Shown in pieces: positions 1-6,113 of a stretch of DNA of 9,186 bases. Source of the stretch: Chlamydiota bacterium (GTDB lineage: Bacteria; Chlamydiota; Chlamydiia; Chlamydiales; SM23-39); assembly GCA_027459365.1 (NCBI GenBank), contig DAIDIM010000204.1, positions 1 through 9,186 of the forward strand, in the 5' to 3' direction. The position numbers and the translations under genes were made by a program. The notes under the pieces are model-generated. The model did no database searches, was not told where the DNA came from, and worked only from the letters and a program-made list of their open reading frames with translations. The first letter of the stretch is position 1, and each line of letters begins with the position of its first letter.

Positions 1-2
1 AG

Positions 3-236
3 AATAATCGAAAAGAGCTCGTTGGTGTCGTTATCTCCAATAAAATGGACAAAACGGTAACAGTGAAAGTCTCTTACAAAATGAGACATCCCAAATACCA
101 GAAGGTAATTGAGAGATCAAATAAATACTATGCACACGATGAGTCTGATGCTCTTGAGATCGGACAAAAAGTGCGCATGATGGAAACTCGGCCACTTTCG
201 AAATTGAAGAGATGGCGTGTGGTTGAGGCCATTTAG
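3..236 (+). CDS. rpsQ: 30S ribosomal protein S17 (uS17), 5'-partial
   Basis: Small-subunit protein that binds 16S rRNA early in assembly. The reading frame is open from the first complete codon at position 3 to a TAG at 234-236. It gives 77 residues, beginning NNRKELVGVVISNKMDKTV. The 'G-V-V-x-S-x-K-M-D-K-T-V' stretch is the conserved N-terminal OB-fold strand of uS17, and the end 'ETRPLSKLKRWRVVE' is the family C-terminal signature. uS17 is usually 80-90 residues, so only a few N-terminal residues are missing. The ATG at 45 is the internal methionine of 'NKMDKT' and not the start, because homology clearly extends upstream of it. It is the last gene of the S10 operon in many bacteria, and here it runs straight into rplN with a 12-base gap. 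Confidence 0.95.
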   Translation, partial: NNRKELVGVVISNKMDKTVTVKVSYKMRHPKYQKVIERSNKYYAHDESDALEIGQKVRMMETRPLSKLKRWRVVEAI

Positions 237-248
237 AAGGATAAGTCT

Positions 249-620
249 ATGATTCAACAAGAAACTGAACTTGAAGTAGCAGATAATTCCGGTGCAAAGC
301 GTGTAAAATGCTTTAAAGTACTCGGAGGAACTCGCAAACGGTATGCCAGAGTAGGAGATATTATCGTATGCTCTATCCAGGAGGCTGATCCTAAAGCTGC
401 TGTCAAAAAAGGCGAAGTGGTTAAAGCTGTGGTTGTTCGTACGAAAACATATATCCAAAGAAATGATGGATCGAAGCTCCGTTTTCACGATAATAGCTGT
501 GTTCTCATCGATGATAAACTCAATCCTCGTGGTACCCGTATTTTTGGCCCTATTCCTCGCGAAGTGAGAGAGGCTGGATATATTAAAATTAGTTCTTTAG
601 CACCAGAGGTGATTGGATGA
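249..620 (+). CDS. rplN: 50S ribosomal protein L14 (uL14)
   Basis: Large-subunit protein that binds 23S rRNA and contributes to an intersubunit bridge. The 123 residues match the family length of about 122. Visible signatures are 'ELEVADNSGAK' (residues 7-17), the central 'GDIIVCSIQEADPKAAVKKGEVVKAVVVRT' region (36-65, paraphrased by position), and 'RGTRIFGPIPREVRE' near residues 94-108. The start is ATG at 249, with AAGGA at 237-241 seven bases upstream, directly after the rpsQ stop. The C-terminus ends 'SSLAPEVIG', close to the usual 'SLAPEVL'. The stop codon overlaps the start of rplX as ATGA, which suggests translational coupling. Nothing about the gene is unusual. Confidence 0.98.
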   Translation: MIQQETELEVADNSGAKRVKCFKVLGGTRKRYARVGDIIVCSIQEADPKAAVKKGEVVKAVVVRTKTYIQRNDGSKLRFHDNSCVLIDDKLNPRGTRIFGPIPREVREAGYIKISSLAPEVIG

Positions 621-946
621 GCAAGTGGATTCGTAAAGGCGATAAAGTGGTAGTCATTGCTGGAAACAGTAAAGGAAAATCTGGAGAAGTGCTTTTTAGA
701 AAAGATGATCGAGTGATCATACAAGATGTGAACATGCGCAAAAAGCATCTACGAAAGACGCAAGAAGCGCCGAATGGACGCATTATTGAAATGGAAATGC
801 CACTCCACATTTCTAACGTTTGTCTTTGTGACAAGGAAGGAAATCCTTTAAATGTACGTTCTCGTAAGAATAAAGAGGGAGAGCGTGAGTTAGTTTACGG
901 CAAAGCCGGAACAGATGTCGTATACCGCTCAGTAAGAAAGGTTTAA
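617..946 (+). CDS. rplX: 50S ribosomal protein L24 (uL24)
   Basis: Assembly-initiating large-subunit protein that binds the 5' domain of 23S rRNA. The protein has 109 residues, typical for the family (about 103-115). A KOW motif is visible at residues 7-26, with 'KGDKVVVIAGNSKGKSGEV' as the RNA-binding loop. It is followed by 'VNMRKKHLRKTQEAPNGRIIEMEMPLHISNV' at 38-68 (described by position), the second family block. 'VRKV' closes the chain. The ATG at 617 overlaps the rplN stop by four bases (ATGA), so the two are probably translationally coupled. The gap to rplE is three bases. Confidence 0.97.
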   Translation: MSKWIRKGDKVVVIAGNSKGKSGEVLFRKDDRVIIQDVNMRKKHLRKTQEAPNGRIIEMEMPLHISNVCLCDKEGNPLNVRSRKNKEGERELVYGKAGTDVVYRSVRKV

Positions 947-949
947 GCT

Positions 950-1498
950 ATGTCAAGATTACATAAAAAATTTAAAGAAGAGATTGTTCCTGAGCTAAGA
1001 GCAAGACATCCAGACCGTAGCCCGATGGCTCTTCCTGTGATGAAAAAAATTGTGATTAGCATGGGACTTGCAGATGCTTTGAAAGATAAGAATGCACTCC
1101 AAGAACACAGCGACGAATTGAAAATGTTATCTGGTCAAAAGCCGATCGTTACCCGTTCAAAGAAAGCGATTTCCAATTTCAAACTCAGAGAAGACCAACC
1201 GATTGGCTTGATGGTCACTCTGCGCGGAAAAAGAATGTATGATTTTTTAGACCGTTTCTGCCATATTGTATCTCCGAGAATTCACGACTTCCGGGGTTTT
1301 AGCAGAAAAGGCGATGGGAGAGGAAATTACAGTTTTGGTCTTAGCGATCAACAAGTTTTCCCAGAGATCAATTTAGATAAAGTAAAAAGAGCGCAAGGTA
1401 TGAACATTACAGTTGTAACGACAGCCAATAATGATGAAGACAGTGTTGAATTATTAACTCTTTTAGGCTTCCCTTTTAAAGAAATTTCTCAAAAGTAA
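950..1498 (+). CDS. rplE: 50S ribosomal protein L5 (uL5)
   Basis: Component of the central protuberance that binds 5S rRNA and touches the P-site tRNA. It has 182 residues (family about 178-185). The family signature 'SGQKPIVTRSKKAISNFK' is at residues 61-78. 'IHDFRGFSRKGDGRGNYSFG' is at 111-130, and 'FPEINLDKV' at 137-145 is the conserved 5S-binding and C-terminal region. The start is ATG at 950 with AAAGG at 937-941, spacing eight. Downstream there are only nine bases before rpsH. In many bacteria rpsN (uS14) sits between rplE and rpsH, and it is absent here. That fits Chlamydiae, where uS14 is encoded elsewhere. Confidence 0.98.
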   Translation: MSRLHKKFKEEIVPELRARHPDRSPMALPVMKKIVISMGLADALKDKNALQEHSDELKMLSGQKPIVTRSKKAISNFKLREDQPIGLMVTLRGKRMYDFLDRFCHIVSPRIHDFRGFSRKGDGRGNYSFGLSDQQVFPEINLDKVKRAQGMNITVVTTANNDEDSVELLTLLGFPFKEISQK

Positions 1499-1507
1499 GG
1501 TAAAATA

Positions 1508-1900
1508 ATGTCTTTTAACGATCCAATCGCAGAGCTTTTAACAAAAATACGCAATGCGAAAGATGCACAGCATCGATTTGTTGATTTAGGTACGAGCAAA
1601 ATGAAGATTAAAATCTTAGAGCTTCTTAAAAATCATGGTTTTATCGAGAATTTTCTTGTGAATGAGCAACAGCATAAAATGCGCGTTTTCCTCCGTTACA
1701 CGAAAGAAAGGGGGTCCTGTATCATGGATCTGAAAAGAATCTCTAAAAATGGATGCCGTCGATACTTAGGATATTTGGAAATTCCACGTGTTTTAAACGG
1801 AATGGGGATTGCCATTATGAGTACATCGCAAGGTGTTATGGATGGCGAAAGTGCAAAAAATTTGAAGTTGGGCGGAGAGATTCTCTGTACCGTTTGGTAA
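1508..1900 (+). CDS. rpsH: 30S ribosomal protein S8 (uS8)
   Basis: Primary 16S rRNA-binding protein of the platform. In E. coli it is also the translational repressor of the spc operon. The 130 residues match the family length. The N-terminus 'NDPIAELLTKIRNA' (4-17) and the C-terminal RNA-binding region, with 'STSQGVMDGESAKN' (105-118) and 'LGGEILCTVW' (121-130), are diagnostic. The start is ATG at 1508. A TAAGG at 1496-1500, overlapping the rplE stop, lies seven bases upstream. Whether it autoregulates here is unknown: I did not recognise an S8 target helix near the rplX-rplE junction, where the E. coli site lies. Confidence 0.97.
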   Translation: MSFNDPIAELLTKIRNAKDAQHRFVDLGTSKMKIKILELLKNHGFIENFLVNEQQHKMRVFLRYTKERGSCIMDLKRISKNGCRRYLGYLEIPRVLNGMGIAIMSTSQGVMDGESAKNLKLGGEILCTVW

Positions 1901-1918
1901 TATTTAAGGGATATTAAT

Positions 1919-2467
1919 ATGTCGAGGCTAGGAAAAATACCCATTTCTCTTCCAAAAGGAGTTGAAGTAAAGTCAACACCATCAGGAAAACTTGAAATCA
2001 AAGGGCCGAAAGGGAGTTTGCATATACAACTACCCAATGGCTTAAAGTTAAAAATGGAAGAAACGACTGTTCAAGTCGATCGTGATGAGGCAGTTTGCCG
2101 AGAAGGGGCTGTATACGGCTTATTCAGATCACTATTAAAGAATGCAATTGTTGGCGTGTCTGATGGATATTCTGTCGAATTGACACTCATCGGTGTTGGC
2201 TATAGAGCAAACGTTCAAGGCAACAAATTAGATCTTCAAGTGGGCTTTTCACATCCAACTGCTGTAGATATTCCAAAAGAATTAAAAGTAGCAGTCGATA
2301 AAGGAACTGCAATTATTATCCAAGGAATTGATAAGCAAATCGTGGGTCAATTTGCAGCAAATGTACGCGCAGTGAAACCACCTGAGCCTTATAAGGGGAA
2401 AGGGATTCGTTATAAAGACGAATACGTCCGCAAGAAAGAAGGCAAGGCAGCAAAAGGTAAGGCTTAA
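1919..2467 (+). CDS. rplF: 50S ribosomal protein L6 (uL6)
   Basis: Large-subunit protein near the factor-binding site and the sarcin-ricin loop. It has 182 residues (family about 176-184) and two repeated domains. It opens with 'MSRLGKIPISLPKGVEV', and the bacterial L6 signature 'PPEPYKGKGIRYKDE' is at residues 154-168. A short lysine-rich tail, 'KKEGKAAKGKA' (172-182), extends a few residues past the usual 'RRKEGK' end. The start is ATG at 1919 with AAGGGA at 1906-1911, spacing seven. The gap to rplR is two bases, and a TAAGG inside the last codons (2458-2462) serves as the rplR ribosome-binding site. Confidence 0.98.
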   Translation: MSRLGKIPISLPKGVEVKSTPSGKLEIKGPKGSLHIQLPNGLKLKMEETTVQVDRDEAVCREGAVYGLFRSLLKNAIVGVSDGYSVELTLIGVGYRANVQGNKLDLQVGFSHPTAVDIPKELKVAVDKGTAIIIQGIDKQIVGQFAANVRAVKPPEPYKGKGIRYKDEYVRKKEGKAAKGKA

Positions 2468-2469
2468 AA

Positions 2470-2841
2470 ATGGACAATTCTAAAACAAAACGGTTACAGG
2501 CGCGAAAAAATCGTGTGTTTCGTGTGCGAAAAAAGCTGAGTGGCACCGATGTTCGACCAAGACTTTCCGTTGCAAAGAGCAATAAACACATTTATGCTCA
2601 GATCATTGATGATGTTGCTGGAACTACGCTTGTAGGATTTGGCACACTCTCGAAAGAGAACAAGAATACCGAGCATAACGGAAAGTCAAAAGCAACTGCA
2701 AGGTATATCGGAAAACAAATCGCAGAGAGAGCTTTGAAAAAAAATATTCAGACAGTGATTTTTGATCGCGGTCGATTTAAGTTTCATGGATTGGTCGCGG
2801 AGCTAGCTGAAGGGGCTCGCGAAGCAGGATTACGTTTCTAA
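2470..2841 (+). CDS. rplR: 50S ribosomal protein L18 (uL18)
   Basis: Binds 5S rRNA with uL5 and forms part of the central protuberance. The 123 residues are typical for the family (about 117-123). Family blocks visible are the basic N-terminus with 'RVRKKLSGTDVRPRLSVAKS' at 18-37, 'NKHIYAQIIDD' at 38-48, and the C-terminal 'FDRGRFKFHGLVAELAEGAR' beginning at 98, which ends in 'EAGLRF'. The start is ATG at 2470, and its ribosome-binding site lies in the 3' end of rplF. The next gene, rpsE, begins 13 bases after the stop. Confidence 0.98.
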   Translation: MDNSKTKRLQARKNRVFRVRKKLSGTDVRPRLSVAKSNKHIYAQIIDDVAGTTLVGFGTLSKENKNTEHNGKSKATARYIGKQIAERALKKNIQTVIFDRGRFKFHGLVAELAEGAREAGLRF

Positions 2842-2854
2842 AAGCAAGGAAAAT

Positions 2855-3355
2855 ATGGCAAAAGGTCCTCAAAAAAGACGACAAGAAGATTTTGGAACTG
2901 AATTCGAGGAGAAGGTTCTGTATATCAATCGCTGCTCCAAAGTAGTTAAAGGTGGCCGTAAATTTAGTTTTTCGGCGCTCATTCTTGTAGGAGACGGTCA
3001 AGGTCATGTAGGATATGGATTTGCGAAAGCAAATGAGGTATCTGATGCGATTCGCAAAGGATCTGAAGCTGCTCGTAAAAACATTTTTGAAATCGAGATG
3101 GAAGGAACCAGCATTCCCCATGAAGCTCGAGTTGTTTGGGACGGTGCCGAAGTTTTATTAAAACCAGCACCCGCAGGAACTGGAGTTGTTGCTGGATCCA
3201 AAGTGCGCTCTGTCCTTGAACTCGCAGGGATAAAAGATGTGATTGCGAAAAACCTCGGATCGACAAGTCCGATCAACCAAGTAAAAGCGACATTCAGAGC
3301 TCTATTGCAAATGAAAAATCGTCAAAAGTATTTTGCAGAGCGTGGAAGAGGATAA
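2855..3355 (+). CDS. rpsE: 30S ribosomal protein S5 (uS5)
   Basis: Small-subunit protein at the decoding and mRNA-entry region that affects translational fidelity. It has 166 residues, the classic length. The N-terminal S5 dsRBD-like domain is visible at about residues 20-85, with 'KVVKGGRKFSFSALILVGDG' at 29-48 and 'GYGFAKANEVSDAIRKG' at 53-69. The C-terminal domain carries 'GTGVVAGSKVRSVLELAGIK' at 108-127 and 'GSTSPINQVKATFRAL' at 135-150. The 29-48 block includes the loop where spectinomycin-resistance changes occur in other bacteria, and I see no deletion in it. The start is ATG at 2855 with AAGGA at 2846-2850. rpmD (uL30), usually next, is missing, and rplO starts after one base. Confidence 0.98.
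   Translation: MAKGPQKRRQEDFGTEFEEKVLYINRCSKVVKGGRKFSFSALILVGDGQGHVGYGFAKANEVSDAIRKGSEAARKNIFEIEMEGTSIPHEARVVWDGAEVLLKPAPAGTGVVAGSKVRSVLELAGIKDVIAKNLGSTSPINQVKATFRALLQMKNRQKYFAERGRG
3345..3351 (+). promoter_or_regulatory. Ribosome-binding site that fixes the rplO start
   Basis: GAAGAGG at 3345-3351, inside the last codons of rpsE, lies five bases before the ATG at 3357. An in-frame ATG at 3333 would add eight residues (MQSVEEDN) that overlap rpsE and match nothing in uL15. The site therefore supports the shorter form starting 'MFDLSNLKD'. Confidence 0.7.
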
Positions 3356-3356
3356 T

Positions 3357-3809
3357 ATGTTTGATTTATCAAATCTAAAAGACACATCAAGACCTGTACA
3401 AACAAGACGACGGGTTGGACGTGGAACCGGATCTAAGCGTGGTAAAACATCTGGCCGTGGTGGAAAAGGGGATAGTGCCCGTCAAGGTTATTGCAAGCGC
3501 TTTGGTTACGAAGGTGGACAAGTCCCTTTATATAGAAAGCTTCCGATCCGCGGATTTACAAGAGGAACTTTTGTAAAACCTGCTATGGCAATTTCTTTAA
3601 CAACTCTTGAAAACAACTTTCAAGATGGGGAAACAGTCAATCTCGTGACATTGCGTGAAAAGAAATTGATCCCTCGTAGACTTCCTGGCGGAGTGAAGAT
3701 CTTAGATGGAAATTTGACCAAAAAAATTAAGATTGAAGCGCGTGGGTTTTCAGCTTCGGCGCTTAAAACACTAGAGAAAGAGAATATCCAGCATACCATT
3801 ATTTCTTAG
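3357..3809 (+). CDS. rplO: 50S ribosomal protein L15 (uL15)
   Basis: Large-subunit assembly protein with a long RNA-penetrating N-terminal arm. The 150-residue form starting 'MFDLSNLKDT' fits the family (about 144-150). The Arg/Gly-rich arm 'RRRVGRGTGSKRGKTSGRGG' at 17-36 is the hallmark, followed by 'GYEGGQVPLYRKLPIRGF' at 50-67. The C-terminal globular part includes 'LPGGVKILDGNLTKKIKIEA' at 109-128 and 'FSASALKTLE' at 131-140. An in-frame ATG at 3333 is rejected because it overlaps rpsE by 23 bases, lacks homology, and has a poorer ribosome-binding site than the ATG at 3357. The TAG stop is part of the TAGGAG that serves secY. Confidence 0.96.
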   Translation: MFDLSNLKDTSRPVQTRRRVGRGTGSKRGKTSGRGGKGDSARQGYCKRFGYEGGQVPLYRKLPIRGFTRGTFVKPAMAISLTTLENNFQDGETVNLVTLREKKLIPRRLPGGVKILDGNLTKKIKIEARGFSASALKTLEKENIQHTIIS

Positions 3810-3815
3810 GAGCTT

Positions 3816-5186
3816 ATGGTTGAGTCGATTCGACGAATTTTTGGGATACCTGAACTGAGAGTAAAGATTGTCTATACTCTTGCCCTGCTTGCAGTTTGCA
3901 GAATCGGCGCATATATTTCCGTCCCTGGAATCAATGCCGATGTTGCAATTAGTCTGTTTAAATATGCGACAGGAGGGGGACAAAATCTTTTCCAACTCGT
4001 CGATATTTTTTCAGGTGGCGCCTTTGCAAAAATGACTGTTTTTGCGCTCAGTGTCATGCCCTATATTCAGGCATCCATTGTTCTTCAGTTGCTCATTGCG
4101 CTCATCCCTTCTCTACAAAGAGAGATTCGCGAAAGCCCAGACCAAGGGAAAAGAAAGTTATCCAAGTGGACAAGACTTGCAACGCTTTTTTTTGCACTCA
4201 TCCAATCTGGAATGTTTGCAAAATATGTGATGAGAATGAACACAGCAAGCCCAGGAATCATCGTTCCTGAATTATTGGATGTCCAAATGTTTGGTTTTTC
4301 TTGGCTCTTCTATTTGACCGTCATGATCACAATGACTGCAGGATCTCTTTTACTCATGTGGATTGGCGAGCAGATTACTGAAAAAGGGGTTGGAAACGGA
4401 ATCAGTCTTATCATTTCACTTGGAATCTTATCTTCTCTCCCTTCGACTATTGGCTCGATCATTCAACAATTGAATTTAGGAACGCAAGAAATTGGCCAGC
4501 TTAGCTTTGCAACTCTTGTTGTATTATGTACTCTTTTCGTCCTCATCACAATTGGAACAATCTTGATCATTCAAGGACAGAGAAAAATTCCTTTACAATA
4601 TGCACGTCGAATTGTTGGAAGACATGAAGTTCAAGGGGGCAATTCGCACATTCCTCTGAAGTTAAACTATGCCGGCGTTATTCCTGTCATTTTTGCTTCA
4701 GCTTTCCTTATGTTCCCAGCAACCATTGGGCAATTTGTAGGAAAAGGGACATGGCTAGGACAACTTTCGAATTACCTATCTCCAGGATCTTGGGTCTATT
4801 TATCGATTTATGTATTGCTGATCCTTTTTTTCACCTACTTCTGGACAGCGACCCAATTTAAACCTGAGCAAATCGCTTCGGATATGAAGAAGAATGGAGC
4901 TTTTGTACCCGGTATTCGACAAGGGAAGCCGACACAACAATTTTTAGAATCAACAATGAGTCGAATCACACTATCAGGCGCAGTATTCCTTGCGATTATC
5001 GCGATATTGCCCACTTTAGTTGGAAAATTGATGGGAGTCGATTCAAGTATCAGCCAATTTTTTGGAGGCACTTCTCTCTTGATTCTCGTTGGGGTTATTT
5101 TAGATACAACAAAACAGATTGAGTCTCATCTACTTATGAAGAGATATGAAGGCTTTATGACCAAGGGGCGTCTCCGTGGTCGCTAG
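3816..5186 (+). CDS. secY: Preprotein translocase channel subunit SecY
   Basis: Inner-membrane pore of the SecYEG translocon, which exports unfolded proteins with SecA and inserts membrane proteins co-translationally. It has 456 residues, close to Chlamydia SecY and longer than the E. coli 443. Ten membrane segments can be traced, the first around residues 17-37. The plug and TM2 region is 'LFQLVDIFSGGAFAKMTVFA' (58-77). 'MPYIQASIVLQLL' is at 81-93, 'GEQITEKGVGNGISLIIS' at 184-201, and the cytosolic loop 'QGQRKIPLQYARR' at 253-265. 'NYAGVIPVIFA' is at 284-294, 'KKNGAFVPGIRQGKPT' at 358-373, and 'GGTSLLILVGVILDTTKQIE' at 417-436. The start is ATG at 3816 with AGGAG at 3808-3812, a tight spacing of three. 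No map, adk or infA follows. Confidence 0.97.
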   Translation: MVESIRRIFGIPELRVKIVYTLALLAVCRIGAYISVPGINADVAISLFKYATGGGQNLFQLVDIFSGGAFAKMTVFALSVMPYIQASIVLQLLIALIPSLQREIRESPDQGKRKLSKWTRLATLFFALIQSGMFAKYVMRMNTASPGIIVPELLDVQMFGFSWLFYLTVMITMTAGSLLLMWIGEQITEKGVGNGISLIISLGILSSLPSTIGSIIQQLNLGTQEIGQLSFATLVVLCTLFVLITIGTILIIQGQRKIPLQYARRIVGRHEVQGGNSHIPLKLNYAGVIPVIFASAFLMFPATIGQFVGKGTWLGQLSNYLSPGSWVYLSIYVLLILFFTYFWTATQFKPEQIASDMKKNGAFVPGIRQGKPTQQFLESTMSRITLSGAVFLAIIAILPTLVGKLMGVDSSISQFFGGTSLLILVGVILDTTKQIESHLLMKRYEGFMTKGRLRGR

Positions 5187-5201
5187 TACTGAGTACCAGT
5201 C

Positions 5202-5230
5202 TTGATATTTAAGATATCGTGTGTTATTTT
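5202..5230 (+). promoter_or_regulatory. Candidate sigma70-type promoter for the alpha operon
   Basis: TTGATA at 5202-5207 (5 of 6 matches to the -35 consensus) is separated by exactly 17 bases from TATTTT at 5225-5230 (4 of 6 matches to -10). It sits in the 68-base gap between secY and rpsM, the longest gap so far in the cluster. A start near 5237 would give a leader of only ~18 bases before the rpsM ATG. That would place the start at the edge of, or inside, the GGAAGGA ribosome-binding region (5236-5242), which weakens the call. Two weak inverted repeats lie in the same gap: GTAC-TGA-GTAC (5187-5197) and GATAT-TTAAG-ATATC (5204-5218). Neither is stable enough to call a terminator. Confidence 0.35.
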
Positions 5231-5254
5231 TTTACGGAAGGATTTTGAAAAACT

Positions 5255-5623
5255 ATGCCTAGAGTAATAGGAATTGATATTCCAGACAACAAACGCCTCG
5301 AAGTGAGCCTCACCTATATTTATGGGGTTGGTCGAAAAGTTTCCAATCAAATCATTGAGAAGTTGGGATTTAATAAAGATATGCGTGCTCGCGAGTTGAC
5401 AGAAGATCAGATTGCTCGCTTAAACGCGATTCTTTCTTCAGAATATGTAGTTGAAGGGGACCTAAGACGCCAAGTGCAAAATAATATAAAGCGTCTTATC
5501 GGGATTCATTGCTATCGTGGCATGCGACATCGACTTGGTCTCCCTGTAAGAGGGCAAAGGACAAGAACGAATTCACGTACTCGTAAGGGTAAACGTAAAA
5601 CAGTCGCGAACAAGAAAATCTAA
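5255..5623 (+). CDS. rpsM: 30S ribosomal protein S13 (uS13)
   Basis: Head protein of the small subunit that contacts the P-site tRNA and forms bridges to the large subunit. The 122 residues match the family. 'MPRVIGIDIPDNKRLEVSLT' (1-20) and 'YIYGVGRKVSNQI' (21-33) form the N-terminal helical domain. The C-terminal basic tail with 'CYRGMRHRLGLPVRGQRTRT' (86-105) followed by 'NSRTRKGKRKTVANKK' is diagnostic. The start is ATG at 5255. The Shine-Dalgarno AAGGA (5238-5242) is 12 bases away, rather long. It is the first gene of the alpha operon. rpmJ (bL36), often just upstream, is absent. Confidence 0.98.
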   Translation: MPRVIGIDIPDNKRLEVSLTYIYGVGRKVSNQIIEKLGFNKDMRARELTEDQIARLNAILSSEYVVEGDLRRQVQNNIKRLIGIHCYRGMRHRLGLPVRGQRTRTNSRTRKGKRKTVANKKI

Positions 5624-5628
5624 AGGAG
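5622..5628 (+). promoter_or_regulatory. Ribosome-binding site supporting the GTG start of rpsK
   Basis: AAAGGAG at 5622-5628 overlaps the rpsM stop codon and lies six bases before GTG at 5635. This near-perfect Shine-Dalgarno at ideal spacing, together with the expected 'MAKQ...' N-terminus, supports GTG as the initiation codon. Confidence 0.8.
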
Positions 5629-5634
5629 TTTAAC

Positions 5635-6051
5635 GTGGCCAAACAAGAACAAAAAGCAGCACCAAAGAAGGCGGGGACGAGAGTCAAGAAGAAAATCACT
5701 CGCACTATCCCTTCAGGAATTGCTCACGTGAAAGCAACTTTTAATAATACAATCATTGCAATCACAGACCTCGCTGGAAACGTCGTTTCCTCTTCATCAG
5801 CTGGCAAGGCAAATTTCTCTGGTTCTCGTAAATCTTCTGCATTTGCGGCAACTGTTGCTGCTCAAAATGCAGCTAGAGATGCGATAGCGCTTGGAATGAA
5901 AGAGTGCGAAGTGAACCTCAGTGGTCCTGGTGCGGGCCGTGAATCGGCAGTACGAGGTCTTCAGAGCGCAGGACTTGCTATTAGTGTTATCCGCGATAAG
6001 ACACCTGTACCCCATAATGGTTGCAGGCCACGTAAGCGTCGTCGAGTTTAA
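5635..6051 (+). CDS. rpsK: 30S ribosomal protein S11 (uS11)
   Basis: Platform protein of the small subunit, next to the E-site codon and anticodon. It has 138 residues, slightly longer than the usual 127-131 because of a basic N-terminal stretch (residues 1-20, rich in Lys, Ala and Gln). The core begins with 'TRTIPSGIAHVKATFNNTI' (22-40). It continues with 'ITDLAGNVVSSSSAGK' (43-58) and ends with 'GPGAGRESAVRGLQSAGL' (97-114) and 'DKTPVPHNGCRPRKRRRV' (121-138), all diagnostic. It starts with GTG at 5635. In E. coli rpsD (uS4) follows, but here a 62-base gap leads directly to rpoA, as in Chlamydia, where uS4 is encoded elsewhere. Confidence 0.98.
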   Translation: MAKQEQKAAPKKAGTRVKKKITRTIPSGIAHVKATFNNTIIAITDLAGNVVSSSSAGKANFSGSRKSSAFAATVAAQNAARDAIALGMKECEVNLSGPGAGRESAVRGLQSAGLAISVIRDKTPVPHNGCRPRKRRRV

Positions 6052-6061
6052 AAGTTTGAGT

Positions 6062-6095
6062 TGGGAATGCTCCGATGATCGGAGTCTATTTCCCA
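6062..6095 (+). promoter_or_regulatory. Two-part RNA hairpin between rpsK and rpoA
   Basis: The outer arms TGGGAA (6062-6067) and TTCCCA (6090-6095) are complementary. Inside, CTCCGA (6070-6075) and TCGGAG (6079-6084) pair perfectly around a TGA loop, with a possible G-T pair extending the inner stem. That makes 12 Watson-Crick pairs in all, with a small asymmetric internal loop. No T-run follows, so it is not a standard terminator. Seven bases after it comes GAGGAG (6102-6107), the rpoA ribosome-binding site. It could be a leader element affecting rpoA translation, an RNase processing site, or a partial attenuator. Function is inferred only from position and structure. Confidence 0.45.
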
Positions 6096-6113
6096 TCCTA
6101 AGAGGAGTGAACC

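Noticed and set aside
117..488. Minus-strand open frame of 123 codons opposite rpsQ and rplN (others like it at 1696-2037, 2777-3121 and 5797-6096)
   Set aside because: They lie opposite well-supported ribosomal genes, resemble no known family, and have no ribosome-binding site or independent intergenic space. They are antisense shadows.
3333..3356. Upstream in-frame ATG of rplO adding eight residues
   Set aside because: It overlaps the end of rpsE, has no family homology in the added residues, and is less well placed for a Shine-Dalgarno than the ATG at 3357.
5183..5218. Two short inverted repeats after secY as a terminator
   Set aside because: The stems are only 4-5 pairs, mostly A-T, and the T-run (5227-5233) lies too far from the second stem. 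Better read as part of an internal promoter region or as chance.
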